Shown here: piece after piece, positions 50,638 through 59,600 of the stretch
Numbering within the stretch: the stretch's first letter is position 1
Layout of the letters: each line of letters begins with the position of its first letter
NCBI GenBank assembly: GCA_036264135.1
Contig: DATARN010000064.1
Location: 1-64,000, forward strand
DNA: 64,000 nucleotides
Reading direction: 5' to 3'
Source: DATARN01 sp036264135
GTDB taxonomy: Bacteria; Actinomycetota; Acidimicrobiia; Acidimicrobiales; Palsa-688
Made by a program: the position numbers and the translations under genes
Notes under the pieces: generated by a model
Databases searched by the model: none
What the model was told of the DNA's origin: nothing
What the model saw: only the letters and a program-made list of their open reading frames with translations

Positions 50638-51912
50638 CTAGGCGGCCGCCACCTCGGCGGGGTCGAACTCGGTCACCTGGCGGCCGCGACGGATGCTGAA
50701 CTCGCGGCGCAGCAGCACCCAGGCCATGGCGCCCGCCGCCAGCAGAGTGGCGATCCCGCCCACCGCCATTCCCCAGCGGGGCCCGAAATCCTGGCTGATC
50801 CAGCCGACGATGGGGCCGCCGATCGGGGTGGAGCCGAGGAACACCAGGCCGTAGAGGGCCATGACCCGGCCCCGCATTTCCGGGACCGAGGTCAGCTGGC
50901 AGGTCGAGTTGCAAGTAGCCATGAAGGTGATGCTGGTCGTGCCCAGCAGCACCATCAGCACGTACTCGCTCATCAGGGTGGGGACGACCGCGCTGACCAG
51001 CATGACGGCCCCGAACGCCAGGCCGCTGCCGACCAGCAGTTTGGCGGTGGGCCGCAGCTTGGAGGCCACACCGAGGGCGCCGATCACCGACCCGACTCCC
51101 ATCAGCGAGCTGAACCACCCGTAGGTGCCGGCGTCGCCGCCGAAGGTGAACTTGGCCAGGACGGGGAGCACGACGGTGAAGTTGAAGGCCAGCGTTCCCA
51201 CCACCGCCAACACCAAGATGGTGGCCCGCAGTTCGGGCGTCCGCCAGACGTAGGCCAGGCCTTCGCGGGCCTGGCGCTTGGCCCGGGGAACGGGGGTCGT
51301 GCGGTACAGCTCGTGCTCGCGCATGAGCACCAGGCCGGCGATCACCGCCAGGAACGACACGGCGTTGGCGGCGAAACACGGACCGACATCGACCAACTTG
51401 ATGAGCAGGGCGCCGATGGCAGGGCCGATGATCCGTGAGGTGTTGAACATGGCGCTGTTGAGGGCCACGGCGTTGGGCAGGTCGTCGGTGCCGACCATCT
51501 CGCTCAGGAACGACTGGCGCACCGGCATGTCGACCGCGAAGAACGCCCCCGACACGAAGGTCAGCAGATACAGGGCCCACAGCGGGTCGGCGCCGGCGAT
51601 GGTGACCGCGGCCAGGGCGGCCGAGGTGACCGCCATCCCCGACTGGGTGGCGATCAGGGTGCGCCGCTTGTCCAACCGGTCGGCGATGACGCCGCCATAG
51701 GTGCCGAGCAGCAGCATGGGCAGGAACTGCAGGGCGGTGATGACGCCCACCGCCACGCCGCTGTTGGTGAGGCGCAGCACCAGCCAGCCGAGGGCGATGG
51801 TCTGGATCCAGGTGCCGGTGGTCGACACCAGCTGCCCGTAGAAAAACAGCCGGAAGTTACGGCTCTTCATCGAACGCAGGGTGTCCGAGGTCAGGGCCTT
51901 GGCCTTCTTCAC
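50638..51912 (-). CDS. MFS exporter (EntS/MFS_3 type)
   Basis: A 424-residue major facilitator protein with twelve predicted helices. The N-terminal S-R-N-F-R-L-F-F-Y-G-Q-L-V-S-x-x-G-T-W and the loop 2-3 motif G-V-I-A-D-R-L-D-K-R-R are those of the EntS-like MFS_3 group, which exports siderophores or drugs. The GTG start overlaps the MarR stop (GTGA), so repressor and pump are translated together. The substrate is unknown. A 7-bp-stem GC hairpin (50615-50632) follows its stop but is not followed by Ts on that strand. Confidence 0.85.
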   Translation of the reverse strand: MKKAKALTSDTLRSMKSRNFRLFFYGQLVSTTGTWIQTIALGWLVLRLTNSGVAVGVITALQFLPMLLLGTYGGVIADRLDKRRTLIATQSGMAVTSAALAAVTIAGADPLWALYLLTFVSGAFFAVDMPVRQSFLSEMVGTDDLPNAVALNSAMFNTSRIIGPAIGALLIKLVDVGPCFAANAVSFLAVIAGLVLMREHELYRTTPVPRAKRQAREGLAYVWRTPELRATILVLAVVGTLAFNFTVVLPVLAKFTFGGDAGTYGWFSSLMGVGSVIGALGVASKLRPTAKLLVGSGLAFGAVMLVSAVVPTLMSEYVLMVLLGTTSITFMATCNSTCQLTSVPEMRGRVMALYGLVFLGSTPIGGPIVGWISQDFGPRWGMAVGGIATLLAAGAMAWVLLRREFSIRRGRQVTEFDPAEVAAA

Positions 51913-52346
51913 TCTTGATGCTCTCCAATCAACCGTTCGAGGATGGGCAGGGCGCGCTCCAGCAGGTCCCGGTCTTCCTCGCTGAGGGCCAGCAACCGGC
52001 TCGCCAAGTAGGCGTCTCGCCGGCTGCGGGTCCGGGCCAGCAACTCCCGGCCGGCGTCGGTGATGGCCAGCCGGGCCACCCGCCGGTCGGCGGTGTCGGC
52101 GGTGCGCACCACCAGCCCCCGCTCCTCCAGGCAGGTCGAGATCCGAGTCATCGACGGGGGTGCCACCCGCTCGATTTCGGCCAGGTCCTTCAGGGACACC
52201 GGGCCGACCCGGCTCACCGACGACAGGGCGGAGAGCTGCGACAGGGTGATGTCGCCGCCCGCCTCATGGCGGAGCCGCCGGGCCAGGCGCATCACCACCA
52301 GCCGCAACTGGCTGGGAAAGACATCGACCATCGAAGCAGCGCTCAC
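51909..52346 (-). CDS. MarR-family regulator of the adjacent MFS pump
   Basis: A 145-residue winged-helix protein. The DNA-binding part is L-S-Q-L-S-A-L-S-S-V...L-K-D-L-A-E-I-E-R-V-A-P-P-S-M-T-R-I, with wing residues D-R-R-V-A-R-L. It should repress its own promoter and the pump, and dissociate on ligand binding. Two direct CTAACTAT half-sites (52371-52394) lie 25 bases upstream of the GTG start. Confidence 0.87.
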   Translation of the reverse strand: MSAASMVDVFPSQLRLVVMRLARRLRHEAGGDITLSQLSALSSVSRVGPVSLKDLAEIERVAPPSMTRISTCLEERGLVVRTADTADRRVARLAITDAGRELLARTRSRRDAYLASRLLALSEEDRDLLERALPILERLIGEHQE

Positions 52347-52370
52347 GACAGGATCAACTCCTTCGCACTG

Positions 52371-52394
52371 CTAACTATTCCTCAGGCTAACTAT
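52371..52394. promoter_or_regulatory. Direct-repeat MarR operator candidate
   Basis: CTAACTAT occurs at 52371-52378 and 52387-52394, 16 bases apart. The same octamer is found before the other MarR-exporter cassette (60994-61001). Palindromes built on TTAGATATCTAA are known from MarR-type regulators. Confidence 0.5.
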
Positions 52395-52422
52395 CGTCCG
52401 CCGATCTCGGCGGCCGAACCCC

Positions 52423-52734
52423 TCAGGAGGTGATGCTGGGCTGCACTCCTGGCAGGTAGTGGATGTACAGGCCCTCGATGGCCTCCTTCAGCCCCTCGCC
52501 GGAATTCCACGCGTTCAGCTCCACGGTGACCTCGTTGCCGTAGATGTGGACCGCCTTGACGGAGGGGTGCTCGAAGAGCCGGCGGGCCAGGACGTCGGGG
52601 GGCCGGTGGCCGGTGGCGTCGGCGGCGCTGCGGTACTCCTCGTGGCCCATGCCGGTGAGGACCCGGTTGAGGTCGAAGCGGACGATGCCCGGCCGCCGGG
52701 ACGGCTTCTCGGTGACGGTGATGGGCTGGCCCAT
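52423..52734 (-). CDS. NifU-N/Nfu_N-like small protein
   Basis: A 103-residue protein. The second half, with L-A-R-R-L-F-E-H-P-S-V-K-A-V-H-I-Y-G-N-E-V-T-V-E, fits the N-terminal domain of Nfu/NifU scaffold proteins, whose fold places a helix before a hairpin. It lacks the CxxC-bearing C-terminal domain, so it cannot itself carry an Fe-S cluster, and its role is uncertain. An ATG start at 52734 lies 37 bases from the divergent transporter ATG. Confidence 0.55.
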   Translation of the reverse strand: MGQPITVTEKPSRRPGIVRFDLNRVLTGMGHEEYRSAADATGHRPPDVLARRLFEHPSVKAVHIYGNEVTVELNAWNSGEGLKEAIEGLYIHYLPGVQPSITS

Positions 52735-52759
52735 GGCGCGGCAGGTTACTGGTCCGCGT

Positions 52760-52765
52760 TACCTT
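52760..52765 (+). promoter_or_regulatory. -10 box (TACCTT) of the transporter-OCD-dihydrolase operon
   Basis: TACCTT ends exactly six bases before the ATG at 52772, with no Shine-Dalgarno sequence. A leaderless mRNA for the three-gene operon is inferred. Confidence 0.5.
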
Positions 52766-52771
52766 CGGACC

Positions 52772-53857
52772 ATGGCGACGGAGACGGCGCTCAACCAGCC
52801 GACCCGCAGACGGCAGGTCCCGATCCGCACCATGCTCGCCGTCGTGGGATCGGTGCTGTTGACCTACGTCGTCGTGCAGATGCTGATCAAGCTGCACCAG
52901 GTGGTGGTGTGGACCGCCATTTCTTGCCTGTTCGCCGTGGTCCTGCACAAGCCGGTCAATGTCCTGGTGCGCCGGCTCAAGTTCCGCCGCGCCCTGGCCG
53001 CGGTCCTGGTCTTCCTGGCCGGGATCGTCGTGGTGGCGGGCCTCGGATACCTCTTCGTCCGGCCGCTGGTGACCCAGGTGAACTCGGCCGTCAACGCCTT
53101 TCCCGGCTATGTGGCCGACGCCCGCGCCGGGCGGGGGACCATCGGTCATCTGGTGAAGCGCTACAACCTGGACACCTACGTGCAGCGCAACACGCCCAGC
53201 CTGAAAAACGCCCTCCAGGCGGCGGGCAAGCCGGCGGTCCAGGTGGCCAAGGGGCTGCTGAACACCTTGACGGCCGTGGCCACCATCACCGTCATGACCT
53301 TCCTGCTGCTCATCGAGGGGCCGGCCATGATGGAGGGCGGCCTGGCCGTGCTGTCGCCTCCGGTGCACGACAAGGTCGCGGCGGTACTGCGTGACGTGGT
53401 CCGGGCGCTGGCCGGCTACGTGGGCGGGGTGGTGGCCACCAGCGTGCTGTCGGGGCTGGTGGCCTACCTGGCCTTGTGGGCGCTGGGCATCCCCTTCCGC
53501 GGGGTCCTCGCCCTCTGGGTGGGCTTCACCGCCCTCGTCCCGCTGGTCGGGGTGTTCCTCGGTGTGCTGCCGGCGGCGGCGGTCGGTTTGATCCACTCCC
53601 TGACCGCCGGCATCGCCATCGTCGTGATCCTCTTCGCCTTCCATCTGGTCCAGAACCGCACGCTGGGCAAGCGCATCAACGCCCGCACCATCGCCCTCAG
53701 CCCGCTGGCGGTGGCGGTGAGCGTGCTGGCCGGCTTCCAGCTGCTCGGCTTCCTCGGCGTGTTTCTCGCCATTCCCGCCGCCGGGGTGATCCACGTCGTC
53801 ATCCGCGACGTGTGGCGTTTCCGCCATCCCCCACCCGTCGCCCCTGCGGTCGCCTAG
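52772..53857 (+). CDS. AI-2E/PerM-family transporter
   Basis: A 361-residue membrane protein with about eight helices: two or three N-terminal, a soluble central region, and a C-terminal cluster including A-L-W-V-G-F-T-A-L-V-P-L-V-G and the Q-N-R-T-L-G-K segment. Family members export the AI-2 signal, sodium/protons or unknown small molecules. It is followed three bases later by the ornithine-cyclodeaminase-like gene, so it probably belongs to the same operon; transport of an arginine-derived metabolite is speculative. Confidence 0.8.
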   Translation: MATETALNQPTRRRQVPIRTMLAVVGSVLLTYVVVQMLIKLHQVVVWTAISCLFAVVLHKPVNVLVRRLKFRRALAAVLVFLAGIVVVAGLGYLFVRPLVTQVNSAVNAFPGYVADARAGRGTIGHLVKRYNLDTYVQRNTPSLKNALQAAGKPAVQVAKGLLNTLTAVATITVMTFLLLIEGPAMMEGGLAVLSPPVHDKVAAVLRDVVRALAGYVGGVVATSVLSGLVAYLALWALGIPFRGVLALWVGFTALVPLVGVFLGVLPAAAVGLIHSLTAGIAIVVILFAFHLVQNRTLGKRINARTIALSPLAVAVSVLAGFQLLGFLGVFLAIPAAGVIHVVIRDVWRFRHPPPVAPAVA

Positions 53858-53860
53858 GCC

Positions 53861-55093
53861 ATGGCCAGCGAGATCGTCGAGATCGAGGGGCACATCATCG
53901 ACTCCCTCATCCTGGCCAAGGTCATGGACCTGATCCTGGCGGCGGGAGCCGACTACCGCATCCTCGAGGTGGAGATCGGCAAGACCAACACCGACTTGTC
54001 CCGGGCCCGGCTCGAGGTGAGCGCCGCCGACGCCGACGGCCTCCAGTCGCTGCTCGACGAGTTGCAGGTGCACGGGGCCAACCGGCTGGTGACGGCCGAC
54101 GCCGAGCTGGTGGCCGCCGACCGCGACGGCGTGCTGCCCGCCGGCTTCTACTCGACCACCAACCTGCCGACGGCGGTGCGGATCAACGGCCAGTGGGTCG
54201 ACGTGGCCCAGCCGGAGATGGACTGCGGGCTGGTCTACGAGTCGATGCTCTACGACGGGCCGCCCCGCCTGAAGGCGGTCCCCATGCACCGCATCCGGGT
54301 CGGCGACCTGGTGGTGGTGGGCACCGACGGCGTCCGGGTGTCGCCGCCGGCCCGCCCCCGCGGCGTCCACCCCTTCGAGTTCATGAACTCCGAGGTGTCA
54401 TCGGAGAAGCCCAAGGCGCTGCTCGTCCACCAGGTCGCCGAGCGCATCCGCCGGGCCAAGGACAGCGGCGGCAAGGTGCTGGCGGTCTGCGGGCCGGCGG
54501 TGATCCACACCGGCGCCGGCCCCTCGGTGGCCGCCCTGGTGGCCGCCGGTTGGATCGACATGGTCTTCGCGGGGAACGGCTTCGCCCTCCACGACCTCGA
54601 GTCGAACGTCATGGGCACCTCGCTCGGGGTGTCCCTGCACGAGGGGACGGCGGCCGAGGGCGGCCACAGCAACCATCTCCGGGTCGTCAACGAGATCCGC
54701 CGGTACGGGTCGATCAGCGCCGCAGTCGACGCCGGCTACATCGACGGCGGTGTCATGTACGAATGCGTGCGCCGGGGCGTGCCGTTCGTGCTCGGCGGGT
54801 CCGTCCGCGACGACGGACCCCTCCCGGACGTGTACACCGACGTGGTGGAAGCGGCCGACGCCATGCGCTACCTCATTCCCGGCGTGCGCGTTGCCGTGAT
54901 GATGGCGTCCACCCTGCACGCCGTCGCCACCGGCAACCTGCTGCCGGCAGGGGTCGAGACCTTTTGTGTCGACATCAACCCGGCGGTGGCGACCAAGCTG
55001 GCCGACCGGGGCAGCCACCAGGCCCTGGGCATTGTGACCGACGTGGGGTTGTTCACCTCCGGCCTGGTGGAGCAGCTGATCCCCGGGCGATGA
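53861..55093 (+). CDS. TIGR00300-type ornithine cyclodeaminase candidate
   Basis: A 410-residue protein with an N-terminal LOR/SDH-conserved region (about 1-100: I-E-G-H-I-I-D-S-L-I-L, V-E-I-G-K-T-N-T-D) and a Rossmann-like C-terminal half with A-V-C-G-P-A-V-I-H-T-G-A-G, F-A-G-N-G-F-A-L-H-D-L-E and M-Y-E-C-V-R-R-G-V-P. This is the family of archaeal ornithine cyclodeaminase and of the C-terminal domain of cyanobacterial AgrE/ArgZ, which turns ornithine into proline and ammonia. Here it is separate and its stop overlaps the ATG of the dihydrolase-like gene (ATGA). NAD dependence is typical of the family. Confidence 0.78.
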   Translation: MASEIVEIEGHIIDSLILAKVMDLILAAGADYRILEVEIGKTNTDLSRARLEVSAADADGLQSLLDELQVHGANRLVTADAELVAADRDGVLPAGFYSTTNLPTAVRINGQWVDVAQPEMDCGLVYESMLYDGPPRLKAVPMHRIRVGDLVVVGTDGVRVSPPARPRGVHPFEFMNSEVSSEKPKALLVHQVAERIRRAKDSGGKVLAVCGPAVIHTGAGPSVAALVAAGWIDMVFAGNGFALHDLESNVMGTSLGVSLHEGTAAEGGHSNHLRVVNEIRRYGSISAAVDAGYIDGGVMYECVRRGVPFVLGGSVRDDGPLPDVYTDVVEAADAMRYLIPGVRVAVMMASTLHAVATGNLLPAGVETFCVDINPAVATKLADRGSHQALGIVTDVGLFTSGLVEQLIPGR

Positions 55094-55935
55094 GCGAGGC
55101 CCTCGGCTGGGGACGCGCCTTTCTGATGTGCCCGCCGCGCTACTTCCGGGTGGCCTACCAGATCAACCCGTGGATGGTCGCCGAGGTCCTCCCCGACCCC
55201 GACCGGGCCCAGGAGCAGTGGGACGCGCTGGTCGCCACCCTGCGCCAGGCGGGCGCCACCGTCGAAGTGCAGCCACCGGAAGAGGACTGGCCGGATCTGG
55301 TGTTCACCGCCAATGCCGGCATCGTCAACGGCCGCCAGTTCGTCCCCGCCCGCTTCCGCCATCCCGAGCGCCAAGGCGAAACCGAGTTCGACGCCGCCTG
55401 GTTCGCCGACCGGGGCTTCACCGTCACCGACCTGCCCCTCGGCGTCTGCCAGGAGGGAGCGGGCGACGCCCTGCCGTTCGGCTCGTCCCTGGTGGCGGCC
55501 TACCGGTTCCGCTCCGACGCCGCCTCCCATGCCTACCTGTCCCACCTGACCGGCACCGCGGTGCGCTCGGTGGAACTGGTGGACGGGCGGTTCTACCACC
55601 TCGACCTGACGTTCTGCCCGCTGGACAGCCGCCGGGCCATCGTCGCCCCCTTCGCCTGGGACCACTACGGCCAGGCGGTGATGGAGGCGTTGATCCCCGA
55701 GCCCCTCGTGCTGGAGCGCGACGAGGCCCTGCGCTTCGCCGCCAACTCGGTGGTCGTCGACCGGACCGTCCTCATGCCCGCCTGCCCGCCCCGGGTGGGG
55801 CGCCAACTCGAGGCGTGGGGCTTCGACGTGGCGGTGTGCGACGTCAGCGAGTTCATGAAGGCCGGCGGGGGTTGCCGGTGCCTGACCCTGGCGCTCGACG
55901 TGACCCTCGGCGTGGGCGGACCTGTCGTCAGCTGA
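55090..55935 (+). CDS. Arginine dihydrolase / DDAH-like pentein
   Basis: A 281-residue guanidine-modifying enzyme. Visible active-site elements are F-T-A-N-A-G (N75), E-G-A-G-D-A, Y-H-L-D-L-T-F-C (H170), and K-A-G-G-G-C-R-C-L-T-L with the nucleophile probably C264. The AgrE/ArgZ arginine dihydrolase and dimethylarginine hydrolase families share these. The adjacent ornithine cyclodeaminase candidate favours arginine to ornithine, CO2 and ammonia, continuing to proline. Arginine deiminase or DDAH activity is the alternative. The 3' end overlaps the SGNH gene by eight bases. Confidence 0.75.
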   Translation: MSEALGWGRAFLMCPPRYFRVAYQINPWMVAEVLPDPDRAQEQWDALVATLRQAGATVEVQPPEEDWPDLVFTANAGIVNGRQFVPARFRHPERQGETEFDAAWFADRGFTVTDLPLGVCQEGAGDALPFGSSLVAAYRFRSDAASHAYLSHLTGTAVRSVELVDGRFYHLDLTFCPLDSRRAIVAPFAWDHYGQAVMEALIPEPLVLERDEALRFAANSVVVDRTVLMPACPPRVGRQLEAWGFDVAVCDVSEFMKAGGGCRCLTLALDVTLGVGGPVVS

Positions 55936-56641
55936 AGCTGGCCAGCAGGTTCCCGAGGGCGGCGGCGCCGGCCGGGCCCACGTGGACGTGGTCGGGGCCG
56001 AACCAGTCCGGGTGGGCCGCCGCCAGGGTGTGCCAGTCCGCCAAGACGGCCTCGGGGTGGCGGGCCACCCCGGCGGCGATGATCGGGTTGTTGCCGATCA
56101 AGGGCCCGGTAACGGTCATGAACACGACCCGCTTGGCGCCGGCGCACGCCTGCATCATCTGCTCGAACAGGGCGTCGGTGATCCGCCCGTTGCTGCCCAG
56201 GGCCACGACCACCACCGGCGGCAGCTTCCCGCCGGCCCGCAACCCGGAGAGGATCGAGATCCCGACCGCCCACTGCCGGCTGACGGCGGCGTTGATGGCG
56301 ATGCCGTGGGCCTGGAGGGTCGCCGGGGCGTAGAGGGCGACGTCCTCGAGCACCGAGTCGCCGACCGCGATGCCGGGGCCGGCGACCACCGCCGGCGGCG
56401 GGGCCACGGTGCTCGGGGCGACGGTGGTCGGGGCGACGGTGGTCGTCGTCGGGGCCACCGTCGTCGTGGGGGCCACCGTCGTGGTCGTGCTGGTCGGGGC
56501 GGTTGTGGGCCGGCGCGACGAGAGAGCCGACGACGCCCGCCCGTGGTCGCCGCTGCCCGCGGCCGCGGCCGCGGCGATGGCGACCACCACCACGAACCCT
56601 GCCGCGATCAGCCGCCGGACTGTCGTCGCCTGCACATGCAC
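55928..56641 (-). CDS. Secreted SGNH-fold protein (OatA C-terminal-like)
   Basis: A 237-residue protein with an N-terminal membrane/signal segment (about 8-28), a Thr/Val/Ala/Pro repeat linker (about 45-80), and an SGNH-like domain: A-V-G-D-S-V (nucleophile Ser), V-A-L-G-S-N-G (Asn block), and D-H-V-H at the end as the catalytic Asp/His. It resembles the extracellular C-terminal domain of OatA-type peptidoglycan O-acetyltransferases but without the membrane acyltransferase. O-acetyl transfer or hydrolysis on wall glycans is inferred. Confidence 0.75.
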   Translation of the reverse strand: MHVQATTVRRLIAAGFVVVVAIAAAAAAGSGDHGRASSALSSRRPTTAPTSTTTTVAPTTTVAPTTTTVAPTTVAPSTVAPPPAVVAGPGIAVGDSVLEDVALYAPATLQAHGIAINAAVSRQWAVGISILSGLRAGGKLPPVVVVALGSNGRITDALFEQMMQACAGAKRVVFMTVTGPLIGNNPIIAAGVARHPEAVLADWHTLAAAHPDWFGPDHVHVGPAGAAALGNLLASFS

Positions 56642-56665
56642 GTGGTCGGAGTCTACGGGCGGTGC

Positions 56666-59600
56666 TTACGCGGAAAGGGCGGCGGCGGGGTCTCCGCTGT
56701 CCTCGTCGCCCAGGGCGAAGGCCCGCCACATGGCCCGGTAGCGGCCGTCGACCGCCAGGAGCTGGTCGTGGGTGCCCTCCTCGACGACCCGGCCGCCGTC
56801 GAGGACGATGATGCGGTCGGCGGTGCGGGCGGTCTGCAGGCGGTGGGCGATCAGGATGGTCGTGCGGCCCTCGGCGACCACGCCCATGGCCCGCTGCACC
56901 TTGGCCTCGGTACGGACGTCCAGGTTGGAGGTGGCTTCGTCGAGCAGGAGGATGGCCGGGTCGACCAGCCAGGCCCGGGCCAGGGAAATCAGCTGGCGTT
57001 GCCCGGAGGACATGCTCCGCCCCCGCTCGGACACCACGTGGCGGTAACCGCCGTCGAGGCCGGCGATGAATTCGTGGGCGCCGACCGCCCGGGCGGCCCG
57101 TTCCACCTCGGCGTCGCTGGCGTCCACCCGGCCGTAGGCGATGTTGTCGCGGATGGTGCCCGAGAAGAGGAAGGGCTCCTGGGGCACGTAGCCGAGCTGG
57201 CGGCGGAAGGCGCCCAGGTCGATGTTGCGCAGGTCGTGGCCATCGACGAGGACGGCGCCCGCGGTCGGGTCGTAGAACCGGGCGACCAGTTTCATGACCG
57301 TCGACTTGCCGGCGCCCGTCTCGCCGACCAGCGCCACCGACTCCTTCGGGCGGATGGTCAGGGAAACGCCCTGCAGGGCCTCACCGACGACGCCCGGGTA
57401 GGCGAAATGGACGTCGCGGAAACGGACCTCGCCGTTGACCGCGCCCAGCGGTTCGGGATGCTCGGGGAGGGGGGTGAGGGTGTCGATGTGCATGAGCTCG
57501 TCGATCTTGGTGACCGACGCCCTCGCCTGCTGGTAGGAGTCGAACACCTGCGACAGCTGCTGGATGGGGGAGAACAGCAGGTCGGCGAACAGCACGAAGG
57601 CGATAAGGGTGCCGGTGGTGAGTGACCCGTTGGCGATGAGCACCGAACCGACGCCGAGCACCACCACGTCGGCAACCTCGGACAGGAACTCGACGAAGGG
57701 GAAGTAGAGCGCCACCAGCCGCTGGGCCCGCACCCGGGCGTCCAGGTACGAGCCGGCAACCTGACGAAACCGGTCCTCGTTGCGCCGCTCGCGCACGAAC
57801 GCCTGCGACTCGCGGACACCGGCCAAACTTTCCTGCAGGTTGGCGTTGACAACCGCGATGCGGTCACGCGCCGTGCGGTACGCCGGGGCGGAAAGCCGGC
57901 GGAAGAGCACGGTGGCCGCGACCAGGGGAACGACGACGACAAGCAGCGCCGACGCCAGCTGAAGGTTCATGGTCAGCATGACGATCGCCACCCCGACGAA
58001 GGTGAAGAGGTTGACGATGGCGTTGATGAGGCCGTTTTCCAACAGGTCGGCGAGGGCATCGACGTCGGTGGTCATGCGGGTCATGATGCGGCCTGCCATT
58101 TCCCGGTCGTAATAGTCGACGGACAGGCGCTGCAGATGCGACCAGATGCGGATCCGGAGGGCGTACAGCATCCGCTCGGCGGTACGGCCGGTGACGAAGG
58201 TCTCCGCCATCGAGTCGGCCAGGTCGGCGACGGTCACCGCCAAAAAGGCGCCGGCGGCGATCAACAGCGCCGACGTCGTCCCCTTGAGGACGCCGCTGTC
58301 GATTCCCTGCTTGATGAGCACCGGGCCGGCCAGGGTGGCCAGGGCGTCGAGGACGACCAGCGCCAGTCCGGCGATGAGGCCTCGCCGGTACGGTCGGACG
58401 AAGCGCCGCAGGCTGAAATCCGGGTCGTGGCGGATTTCCGCGGCCACGTCCACGTTGGGCACGTCGTCCGCCGGGCGGAGGGCCTCGACCTTGGCCAGCA
58501 GTTCGGGCGACGGCGCCAGGCCGGCCATCCACCCGCCGGCGCCGCCGGCGGCTCCTCTGAGGCCCGCGCCCAGCGCGATGCGGGGCACCCCCGACGTGAC
58601 GGTGTGCCGCTCTCCGGGCTGGGCCGCGTCCGGCCACGCCGCCGTGGTAATCGCGGCATTGTCACCCGTGTGGCCTTCCACCGCCGGCGCCCCGGTGTCG
58701 AGGCCCTCGGTGTCGAGGCCCTCGGCGTCAAGGCCCTCGGCGTCGTCGCCCGGTCCCGCGAGCAGCATGCGGTACAGGTGGCTCCGCGCCAGCAGCTCGT
58801 CGTGGCGGCCCTGGTCGACCACCCGGCCGAGGTCGACGACGGCGATGCGATCGGCCAGGCGGAGCGTGGAGCGGCGGTGGGCGACGAGTAGGGTGGTGCG
58901 GCCTTGCATCACCCGGCGCAGGGTGGCGTGGATCTCCTCCTCGACGCGAGCGTCGACCGACGAGGTGGCGTCGTCGAGGATCAGGATGCGGGGGTCGGTG
59001 AGCAGGGCCCGGGCCAGGGCGACGCGCTGGCGCTGGCCGCCGGACAGGGTGAGGCCCCGCTCCACCACCACCGTGTCGTAGCCCTCGGGCAGGGAGGTGA
59101 TGAACTCGTGGGCCTCGGCCATGGCGGCCGCCGCCGTCACCTCGTCGAAGGTGGCGTCGGGTTTGCCGTAGGCGATATTGGCCCGCACCGTGTCGGAAAA
59201 CAGGAAGCTCTCCTCGAACACCATCCCGATCTGGCCCCGCAGCGAGGCGAGGGTGACGTCACGGACGTCGGAGCCGTCGATGCGCACCGTCCCCTTCTGC
59301 ACGTCGTAAAACCGGGGCAGGAGCAGGGCCACGGTGGACTTGCCGGAACCGGAGGCGCCGACCAGGGCGACGGTCTCCCCGGGGGCGAGCCGCAGATCGA
59401 AGTCGTCCACGACCGGCTCGGAGCGCAGATACCCGAAGGTCACGGCCTCAAAGCTCACCTCGCCGCGAATGGGCGGGAGGACATCCGCGCCCTCCTTTTC
59501 CCGGACAATCGGCGTCGAGTCGAGGAGGTCGAGAATCCGCACCGCCGCCGCCCGCGCCTGCTGGCCCACCGTCAGCAGGCCCGCCAGCATGCGGGCGGGG

